The notes below the pieces were generated by a model. The model did not search any database and was not told where the DNA came from. It saw only the letters and a list, made by a program, of their open reading frames with translations. The translations under genes were made by a program, and so were the position numbers. A DNA stretch of 64,000 nucleotides, taken from Cyanobacteria bacterium TGS_CYA1 (GTDB lineage Bacteria > Cyanobacteriota > Vampirovibrionia > Obscuribacterales > Obscuribacteraceae). How positions within the stretch are numbered: position 1 is the stretch's first letter; each line of letters starts with the position of its first letter. The stretch lies in assembly GCA_026129135.1 (NCBI GenBank), contig JAHCIQ010000001.1, positions 248,001 through 312,000 on the forward strand, in the 5' to 3' direction. This document shows, piece by piece, positions 39,911 to 48,555 of the stretch.

Positions 39911-41359
39911 GTGACTTCATCCGAGATATCCATCAAAACAGAAATGAGGCTTGAATGCCTCATGGGTCATTGTTTTGCGATAATTTTTCTTGGATTTTCC
40001 TTGCTTAATTTTAATCGCTACGTCGAATGTGTTTTGCAATCTTCTGACACAGGATGGATCATTGAAACTGGTCGTTACATCCTGCACCACGGCTTTCCGT
40101 CGGTCGATCCGTTCAGTTGGACGAACCCCGAAAAACCGATTGTTATCTATCAATGGTTTATTACTGTCGTGTCTGCACTGATTTATAAACTAGGCGATCT
40201 CTGGCTTGTGGGGCTTGTCTTCGCTATGTTGTGTGCATTCACGAGCATTGGATTGTTATCAAATCAAATGCTCGCTCAAAAGATAAAACCAGTTTATGTT
40301 TTCGGCTTGCTGAGTCTGATCGCCACTCCTGCGTGGTTCTGGGCACGCCCCCAATCAGTGTCGTTTTTGCTCATTGTTGTGTTTACTTATTTGCTCGAAC
40401 ATTATCGATTGAACGGTCATCGAAAAACTATTTGGCTACTGCCACTGCTGATGGTGCTATGGGTTAATACACATTCTTTTTGGTTCATCGGACTTCTAAT
40501 GACTGGCCTGTATCTGGCAAAGTCTCTTAGCCAGCCGAAGTACTTATGTCTTTTGTTATTGTGTCTGGCAGCCGTGTTTATCAATCCGTATGGCGCAGGA
40601 ATACTCGGCTATAACTGTTCGTTTTTGAGTGAGCCAGATTTTGGAAAAATATCTGAGTTGCAGCCATCGCTTCTACGCGACCCTCAATCGTATTTTTCAA
40701 TTTGGTTGTATCTGATTTTTTCCTGGATTGGAATCATCTACGGAAGAGTGAAAGTGCCTCTGGCTGGACTTATTCTTGGGCTTATAGCTACATGTGCTGC
40801 ATTGCTCTTTTATCGGTTTGTACCTGTTGCCGTATTGCTTACGTGGCCATATTTGAGTCTGGCATTAAGTCAATTTTCGTTTTTCAGAAACAATGATGAG
40901 CCTGGGCAATCTAAGATGAATTTACAACATCCTCTGCTCATGCCTGTTTTGGCGACTGTTTGTGCCGCTATAATTTATGTCATTCATTTTCCACTAAATC
41001 AAACTGTCTGGTTCACTCATACCAACAGCAACCAGGGCGCCATAAAATATCTAAAGCAACATCCAGATTTGCGCACGCAGATGCTGTGCAGTCCGGCGCT
41101 TGGATGCAGCCAGATTCTGGAAAATCTTGGACCTGTTTTTATCGATACTCGCTTTGATTTTTACGGGCGCCAGTTTTGCAGCGAATATAACGCCTGCATA
41201 CAGGCGCAAGACGGTTGGCAGGCTTATCTAAAGAGATGGCATGTGAAGTCTTTGGGTATCGAAAACACTTTTGCTATTTATCGCGAACTTAAATTGTCGA
41301 AAGACTGGCTTAACAAATATGATGATGGCACCTATTCATTCTGGGTGCAGCGAAAATGA
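39911..41359 (+). CDS. Polytopic membrane protein, glycosyltransferase-like
   Basis: The 482-residue protein has about ten membrane helices. The first external loop has DTGWIIETGRYILHHGFPSVDPFSW, a pattern shared with membrane glycosyltransferase-like (GT-C) proteins in which Asp and a D-P-F-S motif sit near the active site. A C-terminal periplasmic domain (about 365-482) contains MLCSPALGCSQILENLGPVFIDTRFDFYG. The donor and acceptor are unknown. The start is GTG 39911; ATG 39944 is an alternative. It is followed by the LptF/G permease after 46 bases, suggesting a surface-glycan or LPS context. Confidence 0.68.
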   Translation: MTSSEISIKTEMRLECLMGHCFAIIFLGFSLLNFNRYVECVLQSSDTGWIIETGRYILHHGFPSVDPFSWTNPEKPIVIYQWFITVVSALIYKLGDLWLVGLVFAMLCAFTSIGLLSNQMLAQKIKPVYVFGLLSLIATPAWFWARPQSVSFLLIVVFTYLLEHYRLNGHRKTIWLLPLLMVLWVNTHSFWFIGLLMTGLYLAKSLSQPKYLCLLLLCLAAVFINPYGAGILGYNCSFLSEPDFGKISELQPSLLRDPQSYFSIWLYLIFSWIGIIYGRVKVPLAGLILGLIATCAALLFYRFVPVAVLLTWPYLSLALSQFSFFRNNDEPGQSKMNLQHPLLMPVLATVCAAIIYVIHFPLNQTVWFTHTNSNQGAIKYLKQHPDLRTQMLCSPALGCSQILENLGPVFIDTRFDFYGRQFCSEYNACIQAQDGWQAYLKRWHVKSLGIENTFAIYRELKLSKDWLNKYDDGTYSFWVQRK

Positions 41360-41405
41360 ATCAGCCAATTGCAATGCTTACACCTTACAGCGGGTGGTTT
41401 AGATA

Positions 41406-42524
41406 GTGGGCATCTTTAAGATTTTCGATCGCTATAGTTATGCTGAGTTTCTCACTCTGACGGCAGCAGGCACCACCTTGCCTGCGGGGCTTCTTCTCTT
41501 CACTGAAGAGACCAAGCGCATGATGCAATACGTAAAGGATTTTGGCTGTCCTATAGACACCTTTTTATTCATGACCATTCTGCAATTGCCTGAGATTGTG
41601 GTGCGGTGCATGCCCGGTGGTATTCTAATTGGTGCCATGCTTTTCTTGAGTAAAATGGTTGCAGATCGCGAAATTGTTGCACTGCAAACCTGTGGGATAA
41701 GCAAAGCGAGGATTTTCCAGCCTTTTATCATAATTGCCATCAGCGCAGCGTACCTTTCAGTTCTAATTAATGAATTCGCTGTTCCGGCTTGTTTGAAAGC
41801 AAGCATGAAAATGACTATTCTTGCAGCAAATAATCGCGATATTCCATTAACTAATGGCATAAACGATTTCAAAGGTTTCAAGTGCGACGAGAAAGGAAAA
41901 GTTCAGCATATATTTCTGGTGGCATCAAGAAAAGGTGGTGAGTTGGCCAACACTGTCTTGATTAATGTGACAGACAAAAAGAATATTCAACTCACTGTCG
42001 CCGAAAAGGGCTTCTTCAAAAGCGACGCGTGGACATTGTTCAACGGTAATATCTACAACATTACCGAAGATAAAGTGCAAGCGTATCAAAGTTCGCATTT
42101 TGACAAGATGCAGATTACTCCTCCAGACAAAAGCAAATTTCTTTTGGAGAATAGAGACCCGTTCTCTTTTGAATTGAACACCATGGAACTCCTGCAACAG
42201 TTCGACAAGCTAAAGGCGCAAGGCAAGCCAATTACAAGCTTGATGCGCCTTGACTTGAGCAGACGTATTACCGACCCCTTAGCGTGCCTCGTGATCACGC
42301 TTGCATGTTTTCCACTTATGTTGATGACGCGAGGTAGCAGAAAAGCCTATAGCATCGTATATGGTGCATTTATTCTTATTGGCTACTTTACTTTGCGATC
42401 TATAAGCGGCGGTTTAGCTGAAAATGCGGTGGTCGCGCCAGAATTAGCCGCACTATTGCCGTGCCTTTTGATTGTCGGTCTGAGTAGCGCTTTTACTGCC
42501 ATAGTGATCAAACGATTTAACTGA
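41406..42524 (+). CDS. LptF/LptG family permease
   Basis: The 372-residue protein matches the LptF/LptG (YjgP/YjgQ) family: three N-terminal helices with LPEIVVRCMPGGILIGAMLFLSKM, the signature REIVALQTCGISKARIFQPFII, a periplasmic beta-jellyroll (about 120-260: DFKGFKCDEKGKVQHIFLV...FFKSDAWTLFNGNIYNI), and three C-terminal helices (DPLACLVITLACFPLMLM). The permease pair extracts LPS from the inner membrane with the ATPase LptB. Which of F or G cannot be told; in Melainabacteria-like genomes a single copy may serve both. The start is GTG 41406. It ends directly against the stop of the convergent unknown gene. Confidence 0.88.
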   Translation: MGIFKIFDRYSYAEFLTLTAAGTTLPAGLLLFTEETKRMMQYVKDFGCPIDTFLFMTILQLPEIVVRCMPGGILIGAMLFLSKMVADREIVALQTCGISKARIFQPFIIIAISAAYLSVLINEFAVPACLKASMKMTILAANNRDIPLTNGINDFKGFKCDEKGKVQHIFLVASRKGGELANTVLINVTDKKNIQLTVAEKGFFKSDAWTLFNGNIYNITEDKVQAYQSSHFDKMQITPPDKSKFLLENRDPFSFELNTMELLQQFDKLKAQGKPITSLMRLDLSRRITDPLACLVITLACFPLMLMTRGSRKAYSIVYGAFILIGYFTLRSISGGLAENAVVAPELAALLPCLLIVGLSSAFTAIVIKRFN

Positions 42525-43232
42525 TTATAAATAAAAATGCTTGTTTAGCCAGATTAGAGTGCAATTAGTTATACAAGCATCGCGTACTACGAATTTGTTG
42601 GGAAAATATTGCTCGGAATTTAATTCCATTATATTTTGTTTGGGGTTATCTCTAATCCCGCGGTAATCGGTGCTTTCAAGGAAAATTTTAAAAATCAATT
42701 TGTTCGTTTTCGTTTCATCAAGCATATCTTGAAGAAACCCAATTCCTGCGTCTGGAAAAATTGAATCATTTACATCAACTTTATCTACTAGAAATCCCAT
42801 ATCCTTTAAAAACCGAACAGACTGTTTTTCGATTGGAGAATTGGTTTCGATTAGATCAAATTTTAAGTCCAATATTCCATATTTGAGAAATCCGCCTTCA
42901 AAATTCTCTGCGTAATTGAGGCTATATCCATACTGTTCAATCTTATTTTGAATCTCTTTCGATGAAGTCGCCATGGAAGATACTTCTATTTCAAGTCCAA
43001 TTAGATCATCTATTTGTTTATAAATCAAATTGCGAACTAACTCTTTTATGACAGATAAGCCTGGTATCGCATTTGGCGGCAATCCCAAATTTTGCTTGGG
43101 TTCTCGGGTTAAATCAAAACGCATTTCAATATTAGTAGATTGTGGCTTTTTCGAGTTTGTTTTCTTCCTGAAAATGGCTTCAACACTCGCGCTAAGCTTT
43201 TGAAAGAATCTGTCCCAATTAAATCCGCTCAT
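42525..43232 (-). CDS. Hypothetical protein, no recognised domain
   Basis: The 235-residue protein has no signal peptide, membrane helix or known motif. The first 45 residues are basic (FRKKTNSKKPQ), then comes a mixed alpha/beta region with NLIYKQIDDLIGLEIEVSS and LKFDLIETNSPIEKQSVRFLKDMG. Its A+T content appears higher than its neighbours (many AAA, ATT and TTT codons), a possible sign of transfer. It lies alone in reverse orientation at the right end of the repeat-bounded segment, with copy B of the repeat 33 bases before its start. Confidence 0.6.
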   Translation of the reverse strand: MSGFNWDRFFQKLSASVEAIFRKKTNSKKPQSTNIEMRFDLTREPKQNLGLPPNAIPGLSVIKELVRNLIYKQIDDLIGLEIEVSSMATSSKEIQNKIEQYGYSLNYAENFEGGFLKYGILDLKFDLIETNSPIEKQSVRFLKDMGFLVDKVDVNDSIFPDAGIGFLQDMLDETKTNKLIFKIFLESTDYRGIRDNPKQNIMELNSEQYFPNKFVVRDACITNCTLIWLNKHFYL

Positions 43233-43264
43233 CTATTTTCTTTGTTCCAACTTAGTAAATTTGG

Positions 43265-43346
43265 TCGTTAGATAAAGGGCGCAAATTACCATTTTGCAGG
43301 ACACCAAATAAAAAGACACCAGCTATTTGTACTGAGATTTTTGCAC
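43265..43346 (+). repeat. 82-bp direct repeat, copy B
   Basis: This is the second copy of the element at 38005-38086, same orientation, same length and no gaps. It lies between the unknown protein's start (43232, minus) and the tmRNA 3' end. The first 24 bases and the last segment (TATTTGTA, TGAGATTTT and GCACTA) are best conserved. The hairpin of copy A is not preserved, so conserved RNA structure is unlikely. Confidence 0.85.
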
Positions 43347-43407
43347 TAAAACTCGAGCCTGAAAACAAAATTTTCAGACTGCGATTAAGTCAGCTTGATT
43401 TAAAAAA

Positions 43408-43802
43408 TGGTGGAGGCGGCGAGAATTGCACTCGCGTCCAAAGAAGCCCCGAAGCCTGCATCTACAAGTTTAGTTCAAAATTCTTCCAGTCGTTATTGCT
43501 AACCCGCTGGTAGAGGCTTGAACGGCCATCCGGGGTCGCGAATATGTCTTAGTCTTGGCTATTACTCGCTAACTTCGCCAAGAAGCAATTACCTGGGGTT
43601 TACCCTATGCGAGCCGGTAACGGAACTGTACACAGAGTGACAACACTAACTTAAGTTAGGCGGCGGCGCGAAGAGCGCGGCCGAAATTGCCGGTGATGAC
43701 ATTATTTTTGGCATCTTTGAATTTACTTGTTTTTTAACGCGGGAACAGCTCCCTCGACTTGCAGCCTACGACAAAACAACCCTGTCGAATCTGAACGCCC
43801 CC
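43408..43802 (-). ncRNA. ssrA: tmRNA (trans-translation rescue RNA)
   Basis: On the minus strand the RNA starts GGGGGCGTTCAGATTCGACA at 43802 and ends in CTCCACCA at 43408, with the 3' CCA encoded. The tRNA-like ends pair through the acceptor stem (GGGGGCG with CGCCTCC-like bases), and the T-arm GCGAGTGCAATTCTCGC is near the 3' end. The tag frame runs from GCC at 43712 to TAA at 43656 and encodes AKNNVITGNFGRALRAAA, ending in the usual AA signal for proteolysis. It is a one-piece tmRNA of about 395 bases. It frees ribosomes stalled on broken mRNAs and tags the product. A TATAAT box at 43870-43865 may be its promoter. Confidence 0.95.
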
Positions 43803-43864
43803 ATGTTGTGGTGCGAATCGGCTGAACAGCTAGATTCATTCAGTTTTCAGTGTGCGATACCTAC

Positions 43865-43870
43865 ATTATA
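43865..43870 (-). promoter_or_regulatory. Candidate -10 box of the tmRNA gene
   Basis: TATAAT read on the minus strand at 43870-43865 lies about 60 bases ahead of the mature 5' end, which would leave a short leader to be trimmed by RNase P. No convincing -35 box was found in the 3' end of prmA. Confidence 0.35.
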
Positions 43871-43884
43871 TCGAAATAGCATAA

Positions 43885-44778
43885 CTATTTCTGCTTCTGT
43901 AACACCACACCTACCCAATTGCCCAGAAACTCGGTCTGTTCCATTATTAAGGGGTATTTCTTGATTTCTTTGTCGAGCAAAGGGAAGCGCTCTTTCAGGA
44001 TGCCTGCGCAGATGACCCGACCATTTTTGTTGAGCAGTTTTACATAGTCGGCTAAAAGCGAAATGATGTCCTCGCAAGTTAGATTGCTCAAAAGCAGGTC
44101 GAACTTAGAACCCATAACTGTTTCGGTAGAGCCGACCACTAATTCTATTTGCTCGCACTTGTTTAAATGCAAGTCTTTGCGGGCTATGTCAATCGCCACT
44201 GGGTCTGTGTCTATGCCTATTATCTTGGCTTTGGGATTGAGTTTTGCGCACGCCATGGCAAGAATGCCAGAGCCTGTGCCAACGTCCAGAATTGTGTCGG
44301 GAGGCGGATATGCTTCCAGTGCGCGCAGGCAGTACTGTGTAGTTGCATGCAAGCCTGTGCCAAACGCCATGCCGGGCTCTATGAGCAGGACTTCGCGACC
44401 TTCGGTCATGTCTTTAGTGAGCGTGTCTTCCATCCAGGCGGGACAGATGACGAATTTCGTGCCGACGCGGAAAGGCTCATAGCCTTCTTTCCATTTAGCA
44501 AGCCAGTCTTCGTGCGGAATTTGCACTAATTTCAAAGAGTCGAGCGCTGCTTCCATGCCGTGTTCTTCAAGCCCTGCCTCGATTGAGCGCATAGCAGTCT
44601 CGTTCAAATCGTCTTCGTTGAAGGATGCCTTTATGCTAACAGTGCCGTCCTGGAGGATATGAATCTCGCAGCCAATTGCGCCATTTTGCATGAAAATCCA
44701 GGAGGCAAGGTCTTCTTGCTCCTCGGGCAGGATTATTTCAACTGACGCCCAGGCTTGGGGTGTTTGATTCATCGTCAT
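43885..44778 (-). CDS. prmA: Ribosomal protein L11 methyltransferase
   Basis: The 297-residue protein has the PrmA layout: a small substrate-recognition domain (residues 1-110, with WASVEIILPEEQEDLASWIF and EDWLAKWKEGYEPFRVG) and a SAM-dependent domain (EPGMAFGTGLHATTQYCLRALE, ILDVGTGSGILAMACAKL, and the catalytic-region LLLSNLTCEDIISLL). It trimethylates the amino groups of L11. The start overlaps the hydrolase stop by four bases (ATGA). The call is firm by sequence landmarks. Confidence 0.93.
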   Translation of the reverse strand: MTMNQTPQAWASVEIILPEEQEDLASWIFMQNGAIGCEIHILQDGTVSIKASFNEDDLNETAMRSIEAGLEEHGMEAALDSLKLVQIPHEDWLAKWKEGYEPFRVGTKFVICPAWMEDTLTKDMTEGREVLLIEPGMAFGTGLHATTQYCLRALEAYPPPDTILDVGTGSGILAMACAKLNPKAKIIGIDTDPVAIDIARKDLHLNKCEQIELVVGSTETVMGSKFDLLLSNLTCEDIISLLADYVKLLNKNGRVICAGILKERFPLLDKEIKKYPLIMEQTEFLGNWVGVVLQKQK

Positions 44779-45827
44779 AATTTAGCAGTTTTTTGCTCGA
44801 AAGTCCCGTACTTAGCCAGATCCTGATAGGCATATTCATGAAGCCACTTTAGTGCGTCTGGGCTGTGCTTGAGATAAGCGTCTAAAAAGTAGGTAGAGGC
44901 GCGCGCAATGATGTCTTGCTGGACTTTGTCGCCATTACGCTTGCGCGGACGTCCGTTGAAAACCATGTGGTCGGCTTTGTTTATGATTACCAGGTACTGG
45001 TCGGCGCGAGTGATACTGTCGTAAGCTGCGCGTCTGTCCTCGATTTTGGTCTCGCCAATGGGTGAGGTGTCTTTGGTCCCGGTCATGTGTAAACCAGGCA
45101 GGGCAATGTCTTCGAAGGCTACAGACGGGTCGACAGTTTTTCGAGGACAGGTTGGACTCAGATAGATAGCTGCTTTGAGCCTGGGGTCCGCAAAAGTCAT
45201 GACGCTGCCACGCGGACCGATTATTTTTTGTCCGCTTGCTGTAAGCGCTGTCCATGAGCCAAACGAATGTCCGGCAATGGCAATGTTGTTAGTGTCTATT
45301 TTTCCTTGCAGGCACGAACCTGAGTCGGGCTTTGCTTTTTGTTCTAGCTGGTCGACTATGAAAGGAATATCGTTTGCTCTATTTATCGCGTGCGATGGGT
45401 CTTTTAATGTGTCTTTGAGCGCGTTTAGAAAGCCCCTGAAAGTTTTTATCTCGTGCGATTCTACTTTAGGTTTCCAGATAGATTCGTCGCTGCCTGGATG
45501 TTGAACGAAAATACAAACATATCCATGCTCGGACCAGTATTTACCCAGATAAAGAGCCGCTTCGCGCGAGCCGCCAAGACCGTGTGAGAAAACAACCACA
45601 GGAGCGTTTGATGCCGATTTTGGCAAATAGATTTTGACTGGCAAGTCGCGGTTGCGCTTTTGGTCATGCCAGTTTTCGTAGATTTCGGTACTGAGGCTGC
45701 TCGACAACGTCTGTGAGTCTGACTTTGCTTTGGCGTAGGCAGGCACCCAAACGGGTGCGCCCAGGAAGACTAGTCCCAGGGTCAGTGCCAAAAAACTCTT
45801 TGCAAATTTGATTATCCGAACCTCCAA
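44775..45827 (-). CDS. Exported alpha/beta-hydrolase (PAF-acetylhydrolase/dienelactone-hydrolase-like)
   Basis: The 350-residue protein has a signal peptide (SFLALTLGLVFLGAPVWVPAYA) and an alpha/beta-hydrolase domain: PVVVFSHGLGGSREA (oxyanion His-Gly), IAGHSFGSWTAL (nucleophile Ser, G-H-S-F-G), PGLHMTGTKDTSPIG with a likely catalytic Asp, and KADHMVFNG with the His. It probably cleaves esters of secreted or envelope compounds; the substrate is unknown. The formal TTG start at 45827 overlaps the GGAGG (45825-45821) that should be its ribosome site, so the true start may be the rare ATA 45815 or ATC 45812. The stop overlaps the prmA start. Confidence 0.82.
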   Translation of the reverse strand: MEVRIIKFAKSFLALTLGLVFLGAPVWVPAYAKAKSDSQTLSSSLSTEIYENWHDQKRNRDLPVKIYLPKSASNAPVVVFSHGLGGSREAALYLGKYWSEHGYVCIFVQHPGSDESIWKPKVESHEIKTFRGFLNALKDTLKDPSHAINRANDIPFIVDQLEQKAKPDSGSCLQGKIDTNNIAIAGHSFGSWTALTASGQKIIGPRGSVMTFADPRLKAAIYLSPTCPRKTVDPSVAFEDIALPGLHMTGTKDTSPIGETKIEDRRAAYDSITRADQYLVIINKADHMVFNGRPRKRNGDKVQQDIIARASTYFLDAYLKHSPDALKWLHEYAYQDLAKYGTFEQKTAKL

Positions 45828-45956
45828 AATGGAATCTATAACGTTATACGAGCTTGAAGGGCAAAAAGTTCAAGAGTCTATATTAATTCTTTTGGGACGG
45901 GGCTTCTATTGAATTATTGAACGCTATAACCGGATAAGCTGTAATGTTAGGTAGCG

Positions 45957-46895
45957 ATGGAAATATTTAGTATGACAAGAAAATTTGCCTTCGGGTTTAT
46001 TGCGTTGAGTTTGATGCTTGGCTTGAATGCGCCTTGCCATGCTGCAGATGATATAAGCAGCCAAATCGAAAAATGCGAAGCTCTTTTGAAAGACGAAGAA
46101 GGCGACCAGGCTCTCAAAGAAATCGAAGCTCTTGTAGCTAAAGCGCCAGATAATGCCATCGCGAATCGTTTGCTTGGTGATGCTTTATTGAAGGTGCAGC
46201 GACTGGACGATGCTATCAAGTCATACGATAAATCTATTACACTGGATCCAAAAGATCCGCGCACTCACCTTGGACGTGCGCACGCTTTCTTGCTTAAAGG
46301 CGATGTGGCACAGTCGGTGAAAGATTACGATACGTCAATTGAGTTGAGTCCCAAAGATGGCACTTACTTCAATAGCAGAGCGCTTCTCCATTATTTTTTA
46401 GCGACTGAGGCGCATGGTAAAAAAGATCCTAAAGCTGCGTTGAAAGAAGTCGAACTGTCACTTTCTGATAGTACCGAAGCGATAAAGCTCGGGCACGATT
46501 TCAGCTCGGCCCGCTTGTTGTGGGCTCAGGAAAATTTGTTCAAAGCAAAATTGCTTGAAGAAACAAAAGCTAGCGATGCTGAAATCAAAAAAGCTTACAA
46601 CGATGCCGTTGATGGTTTTACTCTAGCAATAGATGCAAGATCGTCTGCCGAAGATTCAGTTGCTGAGGCGAATAAACGGATGGTCGTTGCCAAGTTAGGT
46701 GTTGCCCAGACTTATTTCTTTGCCAAAGAATATCAAAATACAATTTCGTCAGTCGATAAGTATATCGATGGAATGCCGCGTAAAGACAAAGCCAACGCTT
46801 ATCTTCTACGCTTCATGTCTAACAAAAAACTTGGACACGAGCAAGAAGCCGAGAGCGATTTCGCCAAGTATCAAGCAGCCAAGCCTAAGTCTTAG
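45957..46895 (+). CDS. Exported TPR protein
   Basis: The 312-residue protein has a signal peptide (FAFGFIALSLMLGLNAPCHA) and five or so TPRs from about residue 30 (ALLKDEEGDQALKEIEALVAKAPDNAIANRLLGDALL, IKSYDKSITLDPKDPRTHLGRAHAFL, ...). A start at M6 (45972) would also give the signal. No partner domain is seen. The stop lies in a run of TAGTCT repeats shared with the convergent NlpC/P60 gene. Confidence 0.85.
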   Translation: MEIFSMTRKFAFGFIALSLMLGLNAPCHAADDISSQIEKCEALLKDEEGDQALKEIEALVAKAPDNAIANRLLGDALLKVQRLDDAIKSYDKSITLDPKDPRTHLGRAHAFLLKGDVAQSVKDYDTSIELSPKDGTYFNSRALLHYFLATEAHGKKDPKAALKEVELSLSDSTEAIKLGHDFSSARLLWAQENLFKAKLLEETKASDAEIKKAYNDAVDGFTLAIDARSSAEDSVAEANKRMVVAKLGVAQTYFFAKEYQNTISSVDKYIDGMPRKDKANAYLLRFMSNKKLGHEQEAESDFAKYQAAKPKS

Positions 46896-46910
46896 TCTTA
46901 GTCTTAGTCT
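46887..46910. repeat. Hexanucleotide repeat giving tandem stops on both strands
   Basis: AAGTCT then TAGTCT three times (46887-46910). On the plus strand TAG recurs every sixth base in the frame of the TPR gene, so its stop is followed by two spare stops. On the minus strand TAA recurs in the frame of the NlpC/P60 gene. Both genes therefore have layered stops in one short repeat. Confidence 0.8.
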
Positions 46911-47764
46911 CTAATAATTCTGTGAGCGTGCGAGAAACGCTTGAAATACCAGCTATCTGGTGTGAAGGGTCTTAGATGAACACCGACTGGAATATCGTTT
47001 CCATTCGAGTCCTTATGCCCTTCTCCAGTGCAATCGATTATTAATGGAACACCATTTGGTGCTTTGCCATAAGCACCGACCCACATAATGACGTGGCTGA
47101 TTTTGTCTTCGTCGCGCTTTTGAATATAAAGTAAATCGCCTGTTTTTAAACCGTTTTTGAGCAGGTCATAATTTTCTTTGTCGGTACCATTGGTGGTGAT
47201 GACGTCAGCTTGTATTGGTGTACCACCAGTACGCTCGGCGTCTATCAAATGATTTTCTGCCTGTTTTTCTACGTTGGTATTGAGTTTGATGCCCAGACCG
47301 TAATTATAGAGCCAGCCTGTGAAATTGCTGCAATCGAGCCCTTTTGAGTTACATCCATATTTCACTTCTTTCCACGGCCAATCGGCAGGAGGATCCCAGT
47401 CTGGTATATGGTGATGCTGATAAGGCAAGCCAATCATGCGCACCGCCACAGCCAGCAATCGTTGTCTTTTCCATTCGGCAGATTTTCTTTCGAGCCCTTC
47501 TGGCGCTGGAAAATGTCTTGGTTCGGGGCCCCAGGACTGGAATTTCTTTCGGATTGATTGTGAATACCACTCTTCAAAAGGTGTTTGCGATTCGAGTTTC
47601 CAGTCGTTTCGAGGACTTTGAGATTCGCATTGACACAGATCTTCCGCTGGTTCTGTCAGTTTAACGCTATACGGAGAATCGTAGCTTTGAGCCGCCAAAA
47701 ACGATTGTGCGCTAAGTGAAAGCGCGCAGAAAAGCGATGCTATTAGCGAATGTTTATACCGCAC
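46904..47764 (-). CDS. Exported NlpC/P60-type peptidoglycan hydrolase-like protein
   Basis: From GTG 47764 the protein has 286 residues with a signal peptide (VRYKHSLIASLFCALSLSAQSFLAAQS). The C-terminal domain has NlpC/P60 landmarks: GLDCSNFTGWLYNYGLGI with the nucleophile Cys, LKTGDLLYIQKRDEDKISHVIMWVG with the His, and a following IIDCTGEG polar position. Such enzymes cut peptides in the cell wall. A longer frame starting at 47824 would overlap the small membrane protein and lacks a signal. The start overlaps that gene's end by 11 bases. Ribosome site is weak. Confidence 0.78.
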   Translation of the reverse strand: MRYKHSLIASLFCALSLSAQSFLAAQSYDSPYSVKLTEPAEDLCQCESQSPRNDWKLESQTPFEEWYSQSIRKKFQSWGPEPRHFPAPEGLERKSAEWKRQRLLAVAVRMIGLPYQHHHIPDWDPPADWPWKEVKYGCNSKGLDCSNFTGWLYNYGLGIKLNTNVEKQAENHLIDAERTGGTPIQADVITTNGTDKENYDLLKNGLKTGDLLYIQKRDEDKISHVIMWVGAYGKAPNGVPLIIDCTGEGHKDSNGNDIPVGVHLRPFTPDSWYFKRFSHAHRIIRD

Positions 47765-48107
47765 CGGGCGACTTGTAATGGAAAAGAGCCGGTCCAAGAA
47801 TGAGCCACGCAATAAGAGGCACAAAGAAGAATCCGACCAATATCATATTTTGCAAGAGACGTACGAATGTTTTCCTGCTCAGCGGCACAAGGACGAAGAC
47901 TGCAATTCCAATAATCTGCCAGATCAGGAACATTTTGTTGAAATTTGAGCCCAACTGGGTGTGGTAGAAAGCTTCGAAATATTTGGGATTGGAAAGATTT
48001 CGAAGGGCGATGAATGCTATCTCCGATACGCAAAGCATCGTGGCAAAGAGACACCTCTGGGCGAAAGAGGCGGTTCGTTGTTGTTCAATAATACTTTCCT
48101 TAGCCAT
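47754..48107 (-). CDS. Small multi-pass membrane protein, unknown
   Basis: The 117-residue protein has three probable membrane helices (RCLFATMLCVSEIAFIAL, FLIWQIIGIAVFVLVPL, ILVGFFFVPLIAWLILG). No family is recognised. It lies between the DoxX-like gene (19-base gap) and the NlpC/P60 gene (11-base overlap), all on the minus strand, so it is likely part of the same unit. Confidence 0.65.
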   Translation of the reverse strand: MAKESIIEQQRTASFAQRCLFATMLCVSEIAFIALRNLSNPKYFEAFYHTQLGSNFNKMFLIWQIIGIAVFVLVPLSRKTFVRLLQNMILVGFFFVPLIAWLILGPALFHYKSPGAV

Positions 48108-48126
48108 ATTCTTAGTCTACATTAAA

Positions 48127-48555
48127 CTATTGATTTCCCAAAACGTCTGCCGCCTTATCGGGCTTTTGACAACCTGTTCGATAACGCGAAGACCTAAGAG
48201 CAAGCCAGATTAAAAGTCCCTGGATGGGTAATCTGAGCCACAAAGCCCATACGGGTATTTTGGGGAAAAGCTCGGGATTAAGGGCCATATTGAGATTTAC
48301 AGGAAAGACGCACACAAGGAAAAGGGCGATGCAAATCCCGGCTGGTTTACGGGTCTTTTCTACTATTAAACCAAGCGCTCCCAAAATTTCTATGACGCCT
48401 GTGAGTTGGACCAATAATATTTTCGCTGGCAAGTATTCGGGCATTGCACTTGCAAATGTTTCTGTTTTTATGAAATGCATTACGCCGACACCGATGAAGA
48501 GTGCCACCATAAAATAAATTGCTATTTTGTCAAACAGTGCTTGCGCTCTCTTCAT
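48127..48555 (-). CDS. DoxX-like membrane protein
   Basis: The protein has 142 residues from ATG 48555, chosen for GGAAGA six bases upstream. Four helices are visible: IAIYFMVALFIGVGVMHFI, ILLVQLTGVIEILGALGLI, GICIALFLVCVFPVNL and WALWLRLPIQGLLIWLAL. The pairs GxxHF and P(A)xxxxxxTGxxEIxGALGL fit DoxX-family proteins, whose function is mostly unknown, some being linked to quinones or thiol-redox. The start lies 26 bases inside the end of the large upstream gene, implying coupled translation. Confidence 0.78.
   Translation of the reverse strand: MKRAQALFDKIAIYFMVALFIGVGVMHFIKTETFASAMPEYLPAKILLVQLTGVIEILGALGLIVEKTRKPAGICIALFLVCVFPVNLNMALNPELFPKIPVWALWLRLPIQGLLIWLALRSSRYRTGCQKPDKAADVLGNQ

Noticed and set aside
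38005..43346. Mobile element between the direct repeats
   Set aside because: No transposase, integrase or inverted terminal repeat was recognised; only the direct repeats support mobility.
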